The notes: generated from the sequence alone by a model not told the origin. A stretch of DNA of 64,000 bases from JBBQER01 sp052148155 (GCA_052148155.1 JBKQIY010000048.1:1-64000); one strand, 5' to 3'; numbered from the stretch's first letter, positions 34,826 to 43,748 are shown. Numbers and translations are program-made.

Positions 34826-35638
34826 ATGCTGACGCACTTCGTCGCCGAGATCATCGAGGGCCCCGCCCACCCCAACCTGTGGAATCCGACCATCCTCGGG
34901 GTGCTCGTCGTCCTGTCCGCAATCGGACTGTTCTGCGGGTCCACGTACCTGCTGCTGGCAACCAATCTCGGGGCCCGGCTCGGATTCCTCGTCGCGTTCG
35001 CGTCGCTGACTGGGTTCTTGGTCATACTCACCACGCTGTGGCTCACGTCGGGCAACAGCGGCATCGACCCGCCGCACGGCATCTCGCCGTCCTGGTCGGT
35101 GGTCGACGTCGTGAGCAATCCGGCAGAGTCGAAGATCCCCGCGGTGCGTGACATCGCCACGAAAGGCACACTCGCCACCGAAACCCAACTCGGCAACCTG
35201 CGCCCGGCCATGGACGCGGCGCTCGTCACCGCGGCCCCGATCGCGGGCGTGACACCCGCATCGCAGCCGTTCGCCAAGTTCTCGGCGTCGCTCGCCTATC
35301 TCACCGACTTCCCGGGCTACAAGACATACCTGCTCGGTGGTGGCACCAAGAACCTCTTCTGGCACAACCACGAGTACGCGGCCGCGCAGTTCTGCCCGAC
35401 CGAGGCGAACACCCCACCGGGCGCGGTGCCCGCGTGCGACCCCTTGCAACCGACCGGGTACGCCATCCTCAGCTACAACTTCGGTTCGTTGCGCGAGCCT
35501 GTCGTGTTCCAGTTCTGGATTCCGTCACTGCTCTTATTCGGTCTGTCGCTGCTGGGCCTGCACTGGTACGAACTCGACGAGCGGAGGCGCAAGAAGGCCG
35601 CGCTCGCACCGGTGCCGGTCCCGACACCGGGCGCCTAG
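34826..35638 (+). CDS. Uncharacterised membrane protein of the quinol oxidoreductase operon
   Basis: 270 residues, not recognised. Two transmembrane segments lie at about residues 23-70, followed by a ~150-residue extracytoplasmic-type domain. One more helix (FWIPSLLLFGLSLLGLHWYEL) precedes a basic tail. Two cysteines (QFCPTEA, PACDPLQP) could form a disulfide. Four bases separate it from the cytochrome c gene, so it is probably an accessory subunit. Confidence 0.85.
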   Translation: MLTHFVAEIIEGPAHPNLWNPTILGVLVVLSAIGLFCGSTYLLLATNLGARLGFLVAFASLTGFLVILTTLWLTSGNSGIDPPHGISPSWSVVDVVSNPAESKIPAVRDIATKGTLATETQLGNLRPAMDAALVTAAPIAGVTPASQPFAKFSASLAYLTDFPGYKTYLLGGGTKNLFWHNHEYAAAQFCPTEANTPPGAVPACDPLQPTGYAILSYNFGSLREPVVFQFWIPSLLLFGLSLLGLHWYELDERRRKKAALAPVPVPTPGA

Positions 35639-35655
35639 GACCGAGGAGGTCTCGC

Positions 35656-35799
35656 ATGGTTCTCGCGCAGCAGCTCATCGACGCGAGTAAAGAAGGCGGT
35701 GCCGCCTTCCTCGCCTTCGCGATCATGGTTTTCCTGTTTGCCGGCTCGCTGTTCTACATGGACAAGGTGCGTCGCCGCCGCGACGAGCGAGGCCGTTAA
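35656..35799 (+). CDS. Small single-pass membrane protein, last gene of the quinol oxidoreductase operon
   Basis: 47 residues: a short amphipathic N-terminus, one transmembrane helix (AAFLAFAIMVFLFAGSLFYM) and a basic C-terminus (DKVRRRRDERGR). A strong GGAGG lies seven bases before ATG 35656, which supports translation. Small one-helix subunits are common in cytochrome b complexes, so it is probably a structural subunit. Confidence 0.75.
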   Translation: MVLAQQLIDASKEGGAAFLAFAIMVFLFAGSLFYMDKVRRRRDERGR

Positions 35800-35808
35800 G
35801 ACACGGCC
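35791..35808 (+). terminator. Possible terminator hairpin at the end of the cytochrome operon
   Basis: GGCCGT (35791-35796) pairs with ACGGCC (35803-35808) around a loop that contains the TAA stop of the small membrane protein. The palindrome GTCGTCGCGACGAC follows at 35815-35828. No U-tract is present. Confidence 0.35.
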
Positions 35809-36309
35809 GCTGATGTCGTCGCGACGACACATCCGTCGCCACGACTGGGACCGCTGCGACTGCTGGGAACGCATCTCCGGGGCTGAAGATCGCGTCCTGG
35901 CGGGGCGGCCGCGAGACCGGCGTACGGAGACACGGATCTGGCGCACAACACGCGCAACGTCGGTGACCGGTGGCTCACCGCGCACGGCATACTCGAGCGG
36001 ACCGTTCGCGCATTCCGTCGTGAGCTGCGACCGTTTCGGGATCCGGACGTTGCCGCGGCTGACCGCCCACCGCGGCGCACACCCCTCGCAGGACACGAGA
36101 TGAGTCGAGCGCCTGTTTCGTTGTCGAGGTCGGGACCGCCCGTGATCGCGTGCCGGCAACGACCGTCGTCGACAGAACCTCGATCGGAGCCGTGGCCTGC
36201 CTGCACGTTGATTGCGTACCAGTCGGTCTCGGCTCGTTCAGCGGCACCCTCTCAGAGCCCTGACCGCGGCGGCACGGCGAGCACGCAAGACCGTGTACAC
36301 CGATGAATG
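35809..36309. other. About 500 bp with no supported gene
   Basis: This stretch lies between the convergent cytochrome operon and hemL. Open frames exist on both strands, but their translations are Arg/Ser-rich, low in hydrophobic residues and unlike any family. I see no tRNA, repeat or promoter of note beyond the palindrome at 35815-35828. Confidence 0.5.
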
Positions 36310-37620
36310 TCAGGCGCGTTTCACGCTTTCGGCCGCAAGTTCGACGGTGCGGTCGATGTCGGCGTCGGTGTGGGCGAGGCTTGGGAACAGCGTCTCGTAT
36401 CCGCTCGGGGCGACGTACACGCCGCGGTCGAGCAGGCCATGGAACCAGGCCGCGTAGCGTGGATGGTCGGCGGCGCGTGCGTCGTCGTAGTTGCGGACCG
36501 GCGCCCCGGCAAAGAATGCTCCGACGAGCGTGAACGCCCGCGTGACCTGCGCGGCAACGCCGGCTGCCGCGAACGCGGCGCGCAGCCCGGCCGCGAATCG
36601 TTCGGCGGTCTCTACGAGTGTGTCGTAGGCGCTGACGTCGAGGCGTTCGAGTACCGCAAGCCCGGCCGCGGTTGCCAACGGATTCCCGGACAACGTCCCG
36701 GCTTGGTATACCGGCCCGAGCGGTGCGAGCTCGTCCATCACCGCCGCGGGTCCTCCGACCGCGGCCAACGGCAAACCTCCGCCTACCACTTTCCCGAATA
36801 TCGACAGGTCGGGCGTGATCGCGAACCGTTCCTGCGCGCCACCGACACCCACTCGGAAGCCGGTAATCACCTCGTCGAAGACGAGCAATGCGCCGTGGTT
36901 GGTGCATCGGTCGCGCAGTCCGGTCAGGAACCCGGCGTCGGGCGGCACGAGGCCCATGTTCGCGGCGATGGGTTCGACGAGTACCGCGGCGATCTGCGAT
37001 CCGTGCTCGGCGAGCGCAAGGTCGAGCGCGTCGAGGTCGTTGTAGGGAACCACGACCGTGTCGGCGACGGTGCCCGACGTCACGCCGGCCGATCCGGGGA
37101 GTCCCAATGTCGCGACGCCGCTTCCGGCCTGGGCCAGCAGCGAGTCGACATGGCCGTGGTAGCAGCCCGCGAACTTCACGATCTTCGGCCGGCCCGTCAC
37201 CCCGCGGGCGAGCCGAACTGCCGTCATCGCGGCCTCCGTGCCGGACGACACGAGGCGGACCTTTTCGACCGACGGGACGCGCGCACAGATCGCTTCGGCC
37301 AGCTCAACCTCGCGTGTGGTGGGCGCGCCGAACGATGTGCCGTCGGCCGCGGCTCGTTGCACCGCCTCGACGACCGCCGGATGTGCGTGGCCGAGGATCG
37401 AAGCGCCCCACGACTGCACGTAGTCGAGGTACTCGCGACCGTCGGTGTCGACGAGGTAGGCGCCGTGGGCGCGAGCCACGAAGAACGGTTCACCACCAAC
37501 GGCCCCGAATGCGCGCACCGGAGAGTTGACACCACCGGGAATACATCCCGCGGCCCGCTCGAACAACGAGCGTGATCCAGCGGCCGACGCCGCGCGCTGG
37601 CCGGTCGGCCCCGCCTTCAT
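36310..37620 (-). CDS. hemL: Glutamate-1-semialdehyde 2,1-aminomutase
   Basis: PLP enzyme that converts glutamate-1-semialdehyde to 5-aminolevulinate, the second step of the C5 heme pathway; 436 residues, the usual length. GGVNSPVRAF is the family N-terminal signature, SSGTEAAMTAVRLARG the phosphate-binding region, and LVFDEVITGFRV precedes the Schiff-base lysine in LSIFGKVVGGGLPLAA. It is the last gene of the tetrapyrrole operon, 25 nt after hemB. ATG 37620. Confidence 0.97.
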   Translation of the reverse strand: MKAGPTGQRAASAAGSRSLFERAAGCIPGGVNSPVRAFGAVGGEPFFVARAHGAYLVDTDGREYLDYVQSWGASILGHAHPAVVEAVQRAAADGTSFGAPTTREVELAEAICARVPSVEKVRLVSSGTEAAMTAVRLARGVTGRPKIVKFAGCYHGHVDSLLAQAGSGVATLGLPGSAGVTSGTVADTVVVPYNDLDALDLALAEHGSQIAAVLVEPIAANMGLVPPDAGFLTGLRDRCTNHGALLVFDEVITGFRVGVGGAQERFAITPDLSIFGKVVGGGLPLAAVGGPAAVMDELAPLGPVYQAGTLSGNPLATAAGLAVLERLDVSAYDTLVETAERFAAGLRAAFAAAGVAAQVTRAFTLVGAFFAGAPVRNYDDARAADHPRYAAWFHGLLDRGVYVAPSGYETLFPSLAHTDADIDRTVELAAESVKRA

Positions 37621-37645
37621 CTCGACGTCCGGCTGAGAGGTCGTC

Positions 37646-38629
37646 TCACGAGTGTTGGATGAGCTCCGCGACCTCGCGGGCGAAGTAGGTGACCACGATG
37701 TCGGCTCCGGCGCGCCTGATCGCGAGCAGGTGCTCCAAGGCGGTCGCGGTCCCGTCGAGCCAGCCGAGCTGTGCGGCGGCTTTCACCATCGCATATTCGC
37801 CGCTCACATGGTACGCGGCGACGGGAACGTCGAACGAGTTGCGGATCTGCGCGATCACGTCGAGATACGCCAGGGCCGGTTTCACCATCACGATGTCCGC
37901 GCCCTCTTCGACGTCGAGCGCGACCTCGGCGATCGCCTCACGTGCGTTCGCCGAGTCCATCTGGTATCCGCGGCGGTCACCGAACTGGGGTGCGCATTCG
38001 GCCGCGTCGCGGAACGGCCCGTACAGCGCGGACGCGTATTTCGCGGCGTACGCGAGGATCGCCACGTGCGAGTTCCCGGTGCTGTCGAGCGCATGACGGA
38101 TTGCGCCGACCTGGCCGTCCATCATCCCCGACGGTGCGATCACATCGGCGCCGGCGGTCGCCTGCGCGACCGCGATGGTCGCGTATCGTTCGAGGGTCGC
38201 GTCGTTGTCGACTTGACCGTCGTTCGTGAGGACACCGCAATGTCCGTGGTCGGTGTACTCGTCGAGGCAGTCGTCGGCCATCAACACGAGCGTGTCGCCG
38301 ACTTCGTCGCGCAGTGTTCGCAACGCGATCTGCACGACACCGTCGGCCGCGTCGGCTTGCGAGCCGCGCGCATCTTTATGTTCGGGAATACCGAACAACA
38401 TGACGGCCGGAACGCCGAGGTCGGCCAGTGCATGCACCTCTTTGCGGAGGCTTTCCTGGGTGTGTTGCACGACCCCCGGCATCGAAACCACCGGCTCGGG
38501 AGCGTCGATTCCTGCTTTCACGAACAGGGGGGCGACGAGGTCGTCGACCCGCAAGCGGTGTTCGGCAACCAGCCGCCGTAACGCGGGGGTGCGCCGCAAA
38601 CGGCGCATCCGATGCTCAGGAAACGACAC
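37646..38629 (-). CDS. hemB: Delta-aminolevulinic acid dehydratase (porphobilinogen synthase)
   Basis: Condenses two 5-aminolevulinate molecules to porphobilinogen; 327 residues. The catalytic lysines lie in ILAYAAKYASALYGPFRDA and IVMVKPALAYLD. The metal-site region is ADDCLDEYTDHGHCG, with fewer cysteines than the three-Cys zinc form (CxCxEYTxHGHC), so metal use may differ. Starts at GTG 38629, 16 nt after the cobA-hemD stop. Confidence 0.96.
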   Translation of the reverse strand: MSFPEHRMRRLRRTPALRRLVAEHRLRVDDLVAPLFVKAGIDAPEPVVSMPGVVQHTQESLRKEVHALADLGVPAVMLFGIPEHKDARGSQADAADGVVQIALRTLRDEVGDTLVLMADDCLDEYTDHGHCGVLTNDGQVDNDATLERYATIAVAQATAGADVIAPSGMMDGQVGAIRHALDSTGNSHVAILAYAAKYASALYGPFRDAAECAPQFGDRRGYQMDSANAREAIAEVALDVEEGADIVMVKPALAYLDVIAQIRNSFDVPVAAYHVSGEYAMVKAAAQLGWLDGTATALEHLLAIRRAGADIVVTYFAREVAELIQHS

Positions 38630-38645
38630 GCTGCGATGGTACCTG

Positions 38646-40124
38646 TCAGCGCCTGGAGAACTCTGCGCCGCCGAGCTGCGCGAGCAACACGTCGACGAGC
38701 CCGTCGAGCGTGTGCGGATCCGCCTCGGCGTCGATTCGCAGCCCGCGCTCGAGCGCAGTGGCGGAGGTCACCGGACCGATCGACACGACGGCCGGACACT
38801 CGTCGAGGGGCCCGACCGCGTCGCAGAAGTTCGTAACCGTCGACGACGACGTGAAAGTGACGGCATCGACGCCGCCCGTACGCAGGCAAGCCAGCGCCAC
38901 CGGGTCGGGAACCACCGCGACGGTGCGGTACACCGCGAGGATGTCGACGGTGTAGCCGCGCGCCGTGAGGCCTTCGGGGAGCACATCGCGGGCCGATGCC
39001 GCCCGCGGGATAAGCACCCTCGAGTCGGGCCCTCCAGGATCAGGGAACGCGGCCAGCAACGATTCGGCGACGAACCGTTCAGGGACGAGGTCGCCACGGA
39101 TGCCATGCCGCGCGAGCGCCTGGTTGGTTCCCGGGCCGATCGACGCGACGTGGGCGCGGGCGAGCGCCCGGGCGTCAAGCCCGGCGGGTACGAGCCCACG
39201 TTCGAAGAACGCGTCGACACCGTTGGCCGACGTGAACACCAACCATTCGTAACGATCGAGCGCAGGCAACTCGAACTCGACCGGCTCGAACGCGATCGAC
39301 GGTAACTCGATCACTTCGGCGCCCAGCTGTTCGAGGCGTCCCCGCAGCTCGCTGGCCTGCTCGCGGGCGCGGGTCACGACGATGCGACGTCCGAACAACG
39401 GCCGGTGTTCGAACCAGCCGAGATCGAGGCCGGCCACGTCGCCGATCACTATCGCGCTCGGGGACTCGACCGCGAGCTGCGCGATCGTCGCGAGCGTCGC
39501 GCGCACGGTCTGCTGGTCCGGCCGGGTACCCCAACGCACCGCCGCGACCGGAGTTGACCCCGGACGGCCGCCGGCGAGCAAGGCTTGGGCGATGTCGGCG
39601 ACGCGTCCGGCGCCCATCAACACGACGAGCGTTCCGCCAACTCGCGCGAGGGCTTCCCAGTCGGTGTCGGGACCGGCCTTGGTGGGATCTTCGTGGCCGG
39701 TGACGATCGTCACGCTGGTCGACAAACCGCGATGCGTCACCGGGATCCCTGCGTAGGCGGGCGCCGCGATCGCGCTGGTGACGCCGGGCACCACTTCGAA
39801 ACCGACGCCGCCGTCGCGGCACGCTTCTGCTTCTTCACCGCCGCGCCCGAACACGAACGGGTCGCCGCCTTTCAACCGAACCACGTCGAGGCCGGCCGCG
39901 CCGCGCGCGACGAGGAGCTCGTTGATCTGTTCCTGCGCCATCGCGACGCGGCCCGGCGCTTTGCCGACATCGACGAGCTCGGCACCCGCGGGAACGAATC
40001 CGAGCAGCGCGGGCGACGCGAGACGGTCGTAGACGACGACGTCGGCCCGTCGCAACAGTTCCTCGCCGCGGCGGGTGAGCAGCCCTGGATCGCCGGGACC
40101 GGCACCGACCAGATAGACGGTCAT
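38646..40124 (-). CDS. cobA-hemD: Fused uroporphyrinogen-III C-methyltransferase / uroporphyrinogen-III synthase
   Basis: 492-residue bifunctional protein. Residues ~1-240 are a SUMT/CobA methyltransferase (VYLVGAGPGDPGLLTRRGEELL, VVRLKGGDPFVFGRGGEEAEA, VPGVTSAIAAPAYAGIPVTHR). Residues ~245-492 are HemD (FGRRIVVTRAREQASELRGRLEQLGAEV). HemD closes the tetrapyrrole ring, and CobA diverts part of the product toward siroheme and corrinoids. The fusion is common in actinobacteria. ATG 40124 lies 13 nt after the hemC stop. Confidence 0.95.
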   Translation of the reverse strand: MTVYLVGAGPGDPGLLTRRGEELLRRADVVVYDRLASPALLGFVPAGAELVDVGKAPGRVAMAQEQINELLVARGAAGLDVVRLKGGDPFVFGRGGEEAEACRDGGVGFEVVPGVTSAIAAPAYAGIPVTHRGLSTSVTIVTGHEDPTKAGPDTDWEALARVGGTLVVLMGAGRVADIAQALLAGGRPGSTPVAAVRWGTRPDQQTVRATLATIAQLAVESPSAIVIGDVAGLDLGWFEHRPLFGRRIVVTRAREQASELRGRLEQLGAEVIELPSIAFEPVEFELPALDRYEWLVFTSANGVDAFFERGLVPAGLDARALARAHVASIGPGTNQALARHGIRGDLVPERFVAESLLAAFPDPGGPDSRVLIPRAASARDVLPEGLTARGYTVDILAVYRTVAVVPDPVALACLRTGGVDAVTFTSSSTVTNFCDAVGPLDECPAVVSIGPVTSATALERGLRIDAEADPHTLDGLVDVLLAQLGGAEFSRR

Positions 40125-40137
40125 CTCGGAAAGGAAT

Positions 40138-41034
40138 TCATCGAGCTCGTTCCACGTCGAGCACCGAACGGCCGCCTTTGCCGTCGAGCAAGTCGACGGC
40201 GGCTGCGACGCCGACCTCGATCGGATCCGATCCGGCGACCCGGGTGCGCAGCACGATATGCCCGTCGGCCGCGGCGAGCAACGCGTCGAGGACCAGTGCA
40301 CCGGTCGTACGGTCGAAACGCGCGAGCGCCCCACACGGCAACGAGCAACCGCCGCCAAGCTCGGCGAGGTAGGCACGTTCGGCTCGAACTTCGGTGTGCG
40401 CGGCTCGATCGTCGATTGCCGCGAGGCGGGCTTGTGTGCGCGGGTCGTCGGCTCGACATTCGACTCCCAGCGCGCCCTGCGCGGCTTGTGGCAGCACCAC
40501 GGCAGGATCGAGGACCTCGCTGGCGTGGTCGCGCAGGCCGAGGCGATCGAGCGCCGCGACGGCGACGACGACGGCGTCGTGACCTTCGTCCACACGTTTG
40601 CGCAGCCGCGTCTCGATGCTGCCGCGTAACGGTGCGAACACGAGGTCGGAGCGGGCGGCGGCGAGCTGGGCGCGACGGCGGACAGATCCGGTGGCGATCC
40701 GGCCGCCGGTCGGGATGGATTCGAGCGACGCGCCGACGAGCGCGTCACGCGGATCGCCACGTTCAGGTACGGAGGCGAGCACCAGGCCGTCGGCGGTGAC
40801 CGACGGCAGATCCTTCGCGGAGTGAACCGCGAGATCTGCGCGTCCGTCCAGCACGGCTTGTTGGACCTCTTTGACGAAGACGCCGGTACCACCGATCGCG
40901 TGCAGGTCGGCACGCTGGTCGCGGTCGCCGGCGGTGGTGACGAACACGTACTCGACCGGTTCGCGCAGCAGTGCGCCGACGCGCTCGGCCTGCCAGCGCG
41001 CGAGGGCGCTGGCGCGCGTCGCGATCCGGAGCAC
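40138..41034 (-). CDS. hemC: Hydroxymethylbilane synthase (porphobilinogen deaminase)
   Basis: Polymerises four porphobilinogens into hydroxymethylbilane; 298 residues. N-terminal IATRASALARWQAERV, DLAVHSAKDLPSV, IATGSVRRRAQL and the dipyrromethane-cofactor cysteine in LGGGCSLPCGALA are all present. GTG 41034 follows the hemA stop by three bases. Confidence 0.96.
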   Translation of the reverse strand: MLRIATRASALARWQAERVGALLREPVEYVFVTTAGDRDQRADLHAIGGTGVFVKEVQQAVLDGRADLAVHSAKDLPSVTADGLVLASVPERGDPRDALVGASLESIPTGGRIATGSVRRRAQLAAARSDLVFAPLRGSIETRLRKRVDEGHDAVVVAVAALDRLGLRDHASEVLDPAVVLPQAAQGALGVECRADDPRTQARLAAIDDRAAHTEVRAERAYLAELGGGCSLPCGALARFDRTTGALVLDALLAAADGHIVLRTRVAGSDPIEVGVAAAVDLLDGKGGRSVLDVERAR

Positions 41035-41037
41035 GAG

Positions 41038-42309
41038 TTAGTCCTCTAACGGAGGAAGGTCGAACAGGGCGGCGAGCGCGTCGGCGTAGTAGTAGCCGCG
41101 CGGGGTGCCGGCCGCGTCTTTCACCCGCACCGTCGGCTCGTGCAACAGTTTGTTGACGATACCTTCGGTCAGTGCCTCGACGACGGCGCGCTGATCGGGA
41201 TCGAGTCCGCCGAGCTTCGCGCGGAATCGTGCGATCTCACCTGTCCGGACGCGCTCGCCGAGTTCGCGCAATGACGTGACGAGCGGCGCGACCTGCCGTC
41301 CGGTCCGGTCGGCGCGGTACCGTTCGATTTCAGCCGCGAGGATCTCTCGTACTTTGGTGATCTCGCGCCGCCGACGCTCGGCCGAGCGTTGCGCGTAGTC
41401 CTTCAGGTCGTCGAGGTCGAGCAGCGTGACATCGTTGACTTCGCGCACGCCCGGGTCGACGTCGCGCGGCAACGCCACGTCGACGACGAGCAGCGGCCGT
41501 CCACCGCGACACGCCATCACCATCTCGATGGTCGAGCGTTCGATGAGCACCTGCGCCGAAGCGGTCGAGGAGAGCAGCACGTCGGCGTCGACGAGCGTGT
41601 CGGCGATCTCGCTCAGCGGGATGGCCTCACCGCCGATACGCGCCGCGGCTTGCTGGGCGCGCTCGAACGTCCGGTTTGCGATCCACACGCGATCCACGCC
41701 TCGCGAACGCAGGGTTGATGCGAGTCCGGTCCCCATCTGACCGGCACCGACGACGAGTACCTTCGCTCCGTCGAACGACCCGAGGTGCTCCGCCGCGACG
41801 GTCACGGCCGCCGACGGGATCGATACCGGATGCCGGCCGATGCCGGTCTCGGTGCGGACCCGCTTGCCCGACTCGACCGCGTGGCGGAACAGTCCGGTCA
41901 GCTGGGGGGCGGTGCCTTCCCGCACGGCGGCCTGCCAGGCTTCGCGTACCTGGCCGAGGATTTCGCTTTCCCCGACGATCATCGAGTCAAGGCCGGCCGC
42001 GACGGCGAACAGATGCGCGACCGCCGCGTCGTCGTAGTAGGTGTACAGCAGGTCGGCGAAGTCTTCGGGCGCGGCTCCCGAATGTTCCGAAAGGAACGCG
42101 CTGACGTCACCGACGGCAGGATGAAAATGGGTGCAACGGGCGTAGACCTCGATGCGGTTGCAGGTCGACAGCACGACGACTTCGAGGAGGTGCTCGCGGG
42201 CGCTGAGGTCGTGGAGCACCTTGGCGAGCTGGTCTTCCGGGACCGTCATCCGCTCGAGCAGGTCAACGGGCGCCGTGCGGTGGTTGAGACCGACCACGAT
42301 CAAAGACAC
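41038..42309 (-). CDS. hemA: Glutamyl-tRNA reductase
   Basis: First committed enzyme of the C5 tetrapyrrole pathway; it reduces glutamyl-tRNA to glutamate-1-semialdehyde. 423 residues from GTG 42309. Conserved features: VGLNHRTAPVDLLERMTV, the catalytic cysteine in VVLSTCNRIEVYA, the GESEILGQVR segment, the NADPH site VLVVGAGQMGTGLA and a C-terminal dimerisation domain. The frame is open upstream, but GTG overlaps the preceding stop by ten bases and fits the family start. Confidence 0.96.
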   Translation of the reverse strand: MSLIVVGLNHRTAPVDLLERMTVPEDQLAKVLHDLSAREHLLEVVVLSTCNRIEVYARCTHFHPAVGDVSAFLSEHSGAAPEDFADLLYTYYDDAAVAHLFAVAAGLDSMIVGESEILGQVREAWQAAVREGTAPQLTGLFRHAVESGKRVRTETGIGRHPVSIPSAAVTVAAEHLGSFDGAKVLVVGAGQMGTGLASTLRSRGVDRVWIANRTFERAQQAAARIGGEAIPLSEIADTLVDADVLLSSTASAQVLIERSTIEMVMACRGGRPLLVVDVALPRDVDPGVREVNDVTLLDLDDLKDYAQRSAERRRREITKVREILAAEIERYRADRTGRQVAPLVTSLRELGERVRTGEIARFRAKLGGLDPDQRAVVEALTEGIVNKLLHEPTVRVKDAAGTPRGYYYADALAALFDLPPLED

Positions 42310-42938
42310 GAGTTCAGGAGCTCCTTCGCGTCGGCGACGCGTCCGGCGCGCACGAGGTCCACGATGCCGGAGTCGAACGCCTGTTGCCAATCGGCGCTCT
42401 CAGTTGAACGGCCGGATGCCCGCAAGCCTTCCCGAGCTTCGGAAAGCAGTTCGAGGAGGGTTTCGTACTCAGGACCGAGCTCCTCGGTCAGGAACCGTCG
42501 GAGGTACGCGGCGAGCGCGGGGCTGCGTCCGCCCGTGCCGACCGCGACGACGAGGTCGGCGCGCCGGATCACGGACATCATCGTAAAGGAGCAATTCTTC
42601 GGGTCGTCGGCACTGTTGACCCAGACCCGGCCCGCCTCGCCCGCGGCGTAGACCGAGGCGTTGACCGCCGGGTCGTCGGTCGCGGTCAACGCGAGCCAGG
42701 CGCCTTCGAGGTCGGTGGCGCGGAACTCACGCTCGATCATTTCGCAGCGGCCGGCATCGGCGTAGGCCCGCACTTCGGGCGCGACGGTGGGAGCGACCAC
42801 GACCACGTCGGCGCCGAGCTCGAGGAGCGGCTCGATCTTGCGGGCGGCGATGCGGCCCCCGCCGACGACGACGACCCGTCGCCCGCGCACGACCAGGTTG
42901 ACCGGAAGCCCGCCGAGCGCGGCGCGCACCTCGGTCAT
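42300..42938 (-). CDS. Precorrin-2 dehydrogenase / sirohydrochlorin ferrochelatase-type protein
   Basis: NAD-dependent enzyme of the siroheme branch (CysG N-terminal/Met8 type), 212 residues. PVNLVVRGRRVVVVGGGRIAARKIEPLLELGADV is the dinucleotide-binding N-terminus, and NSADDPKNCSFTMMSVIRRADLVVAVGTGGRSPALA the following signature. With CobA in the same operon it would take uroporphyrinogen III to siroheme. The start is ATG 42938 or the adjacent GTG 42941, about 7 nt after the rex stop; upstream sequence in this frame is not conserved. Confidence 0.93.
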   Translation of the reverse strand: MTEVRAALGGLPVNLVVRGRRVVVVGGGRIAARKIEPLLELGADVVVVAPTVAPEVRAYADAGRCEMIEREFRATDLEGAWLALTATDDPAVNASVYAAGEAGRVWVNSADDPKNCSFTMMSVIRRADLVVAVGTGGRSPALAAYLRRFLTEELGPEYETLLELLSEAREGLRASGRSTESADWQQAFDSGIVDLVRAGRVADAKELLNSCL

Positions 42939-42945
42939 CACCGCA

Positions 42946-43620
42946 TCACCCGGCTTTCCCGGCCGACTGGCGATCGGGCGCGACGCCGCGCCGAAGTTGG
43001 TAGAAGGACAGGATTTGCAGCTCGATCGCCAGGTCGACCTTCCGGACCGACACAGTGTTGGGGACGGCCAGGACCGCGGGTGCGAAGTTGAGGATGGAGC
43101 GCACACCGGCGTCCACCAACCGGTCGGCGACCTCTTGGGCGACGGGCGCCGGCGTGGCGATCATGCCGATCGTGATCTTTCGTTCGTCGACGATGTGGGC
43201 CAGCGCGGCGATCGGCTCGATCGCCAGCTCGCCGACCTCGCCGCCTACGAGGTCGTCGTCGGCGTCGACGAGCGCGACGATCCGAAAACCGCGCGCACCG
43301 AAACCACGGTAGTTGGCGAGCGCCCGGCCGAGGTTTCCGATTCCGACGATCACCACCGGCCAGTCGCGCGTGAGCCCAAGTTCGCGTGAGATCTCGTGGA
43401 GGAGGTAGTCGACGTCGTAGCCGACGCCCCGGGTGCCGTACGAGCCGAGGTACGAAAGGTCCTTGCGGACCTTGGCCGCGTTGACGCCGGCGAGCTCGGC
43501 GAGCCGTTCGGAAGAGATGGTCGCCACGTCGTGGTCGGCGGCTTCGAGCAGCGCCCGGTAGTACAGAGGCAGGCGCGCGACGGTCGCCTCGGGGATCCGG
43601 CGTCGTGCAGTGTCGCCCAC
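42946..43620 (-). CDS. rex: Redox-sensing transcriptional repressor Rex
   Basis: NADH/NAD+-sensing repressor, 224 residues. N-terminal winged helix: RLPLYYRALLEA... RLAELAGVNAAKVRKDLSYLGSYGTRGVGYDV. C-terminal Rossmann domain: VVIVGIGNLGRALANY, with the domain-swapped tail near the end. High NADH releases Rex from DNA. It heads the heme operon, and a strong Rex operator lies in its own promoter, so autoregulation is predicted. Starts at GTG 43620 after GAGAGGAG. Confidence 0.97.
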   Translation of the reverse strand: MGDTARRRIPEATVARLPLYYRALLEAADHDVATISSERLAELAGVNAAKVRKDLSYLGSYGTRGVGYDVDYLLHEISRELGLTRDWPVVIVGIGNLGRALANYRGFGARGFRIVALVDADDDLVGGEVGELAIEPIAALAHIVDERKITIGMIATPAPVAQEVADRLVDAGVRSILNFAPAVLAVPNTVSVRKVDLAIELQILSFYQLRRGVAPDRQSAGKAG

Positions 43621-43657
43621 CCCGCTCCTCTCACCAGGTCCGACATGTCCAGTTCGC

Positions 43658-43687
43658 AGGGTACCGACTTTGTGACCGCATTCTCAA
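43658..43687 (-). promoter_or_regulatory. Promoter of the rex-hem operon
   Basis: Minus-strand TTGAGA (-35, complement of 43682-43687) and TACCCT (-10, complement of 43658-43663) with an 18-bp spacer. This is the most canonical promoter in the window. The Rex operator covers the -35 box and most of the spacer, which suits repression by occlusion. Confidence 0.65.
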
Positions 43688-43689
43688 AG
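43668..43689. promoter_or_regulatory. Rex operator
   Basis: Near-perfect inverted repeat: CTTTGTGA (43668-43675), six bases, TCTCAAAG (43682-43689). The 16-bp core TGTGACCGCATTCTCA matches the streptomycete Rex operator TGTGAACGCGTTCACA at 13 positions. It lies 48 bp upstream of the rex start codon and overlaps the promoter. Confidence 0.8.
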
Positions 43690-43732
43690 TGTGGAGTTCG
43701 GGTCCGTACCGTGCCCGTCGGCCCGCCCGACG

Positions 43733-43738
43733 TACGCT
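43733..43738 (+). promoter_or_regulatory. Putative -10 box of a leaderless gene
   Basis: TACGCT ends ten bases before ATG 43749. No Shine-Dalgarno sequence is present, so a leaderless transcript is likely. Confidence 0.4.
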
Positions 43739-43748
43739 CGGCACGCCC

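Noticed and set aside
35800..36309. Several 60-140-codon open frames in the gap before hemL
   Set aside because: All have low-complexity Arg/Ser composition, no ribosome-binding site at a sensible distance and no recognisable domain.
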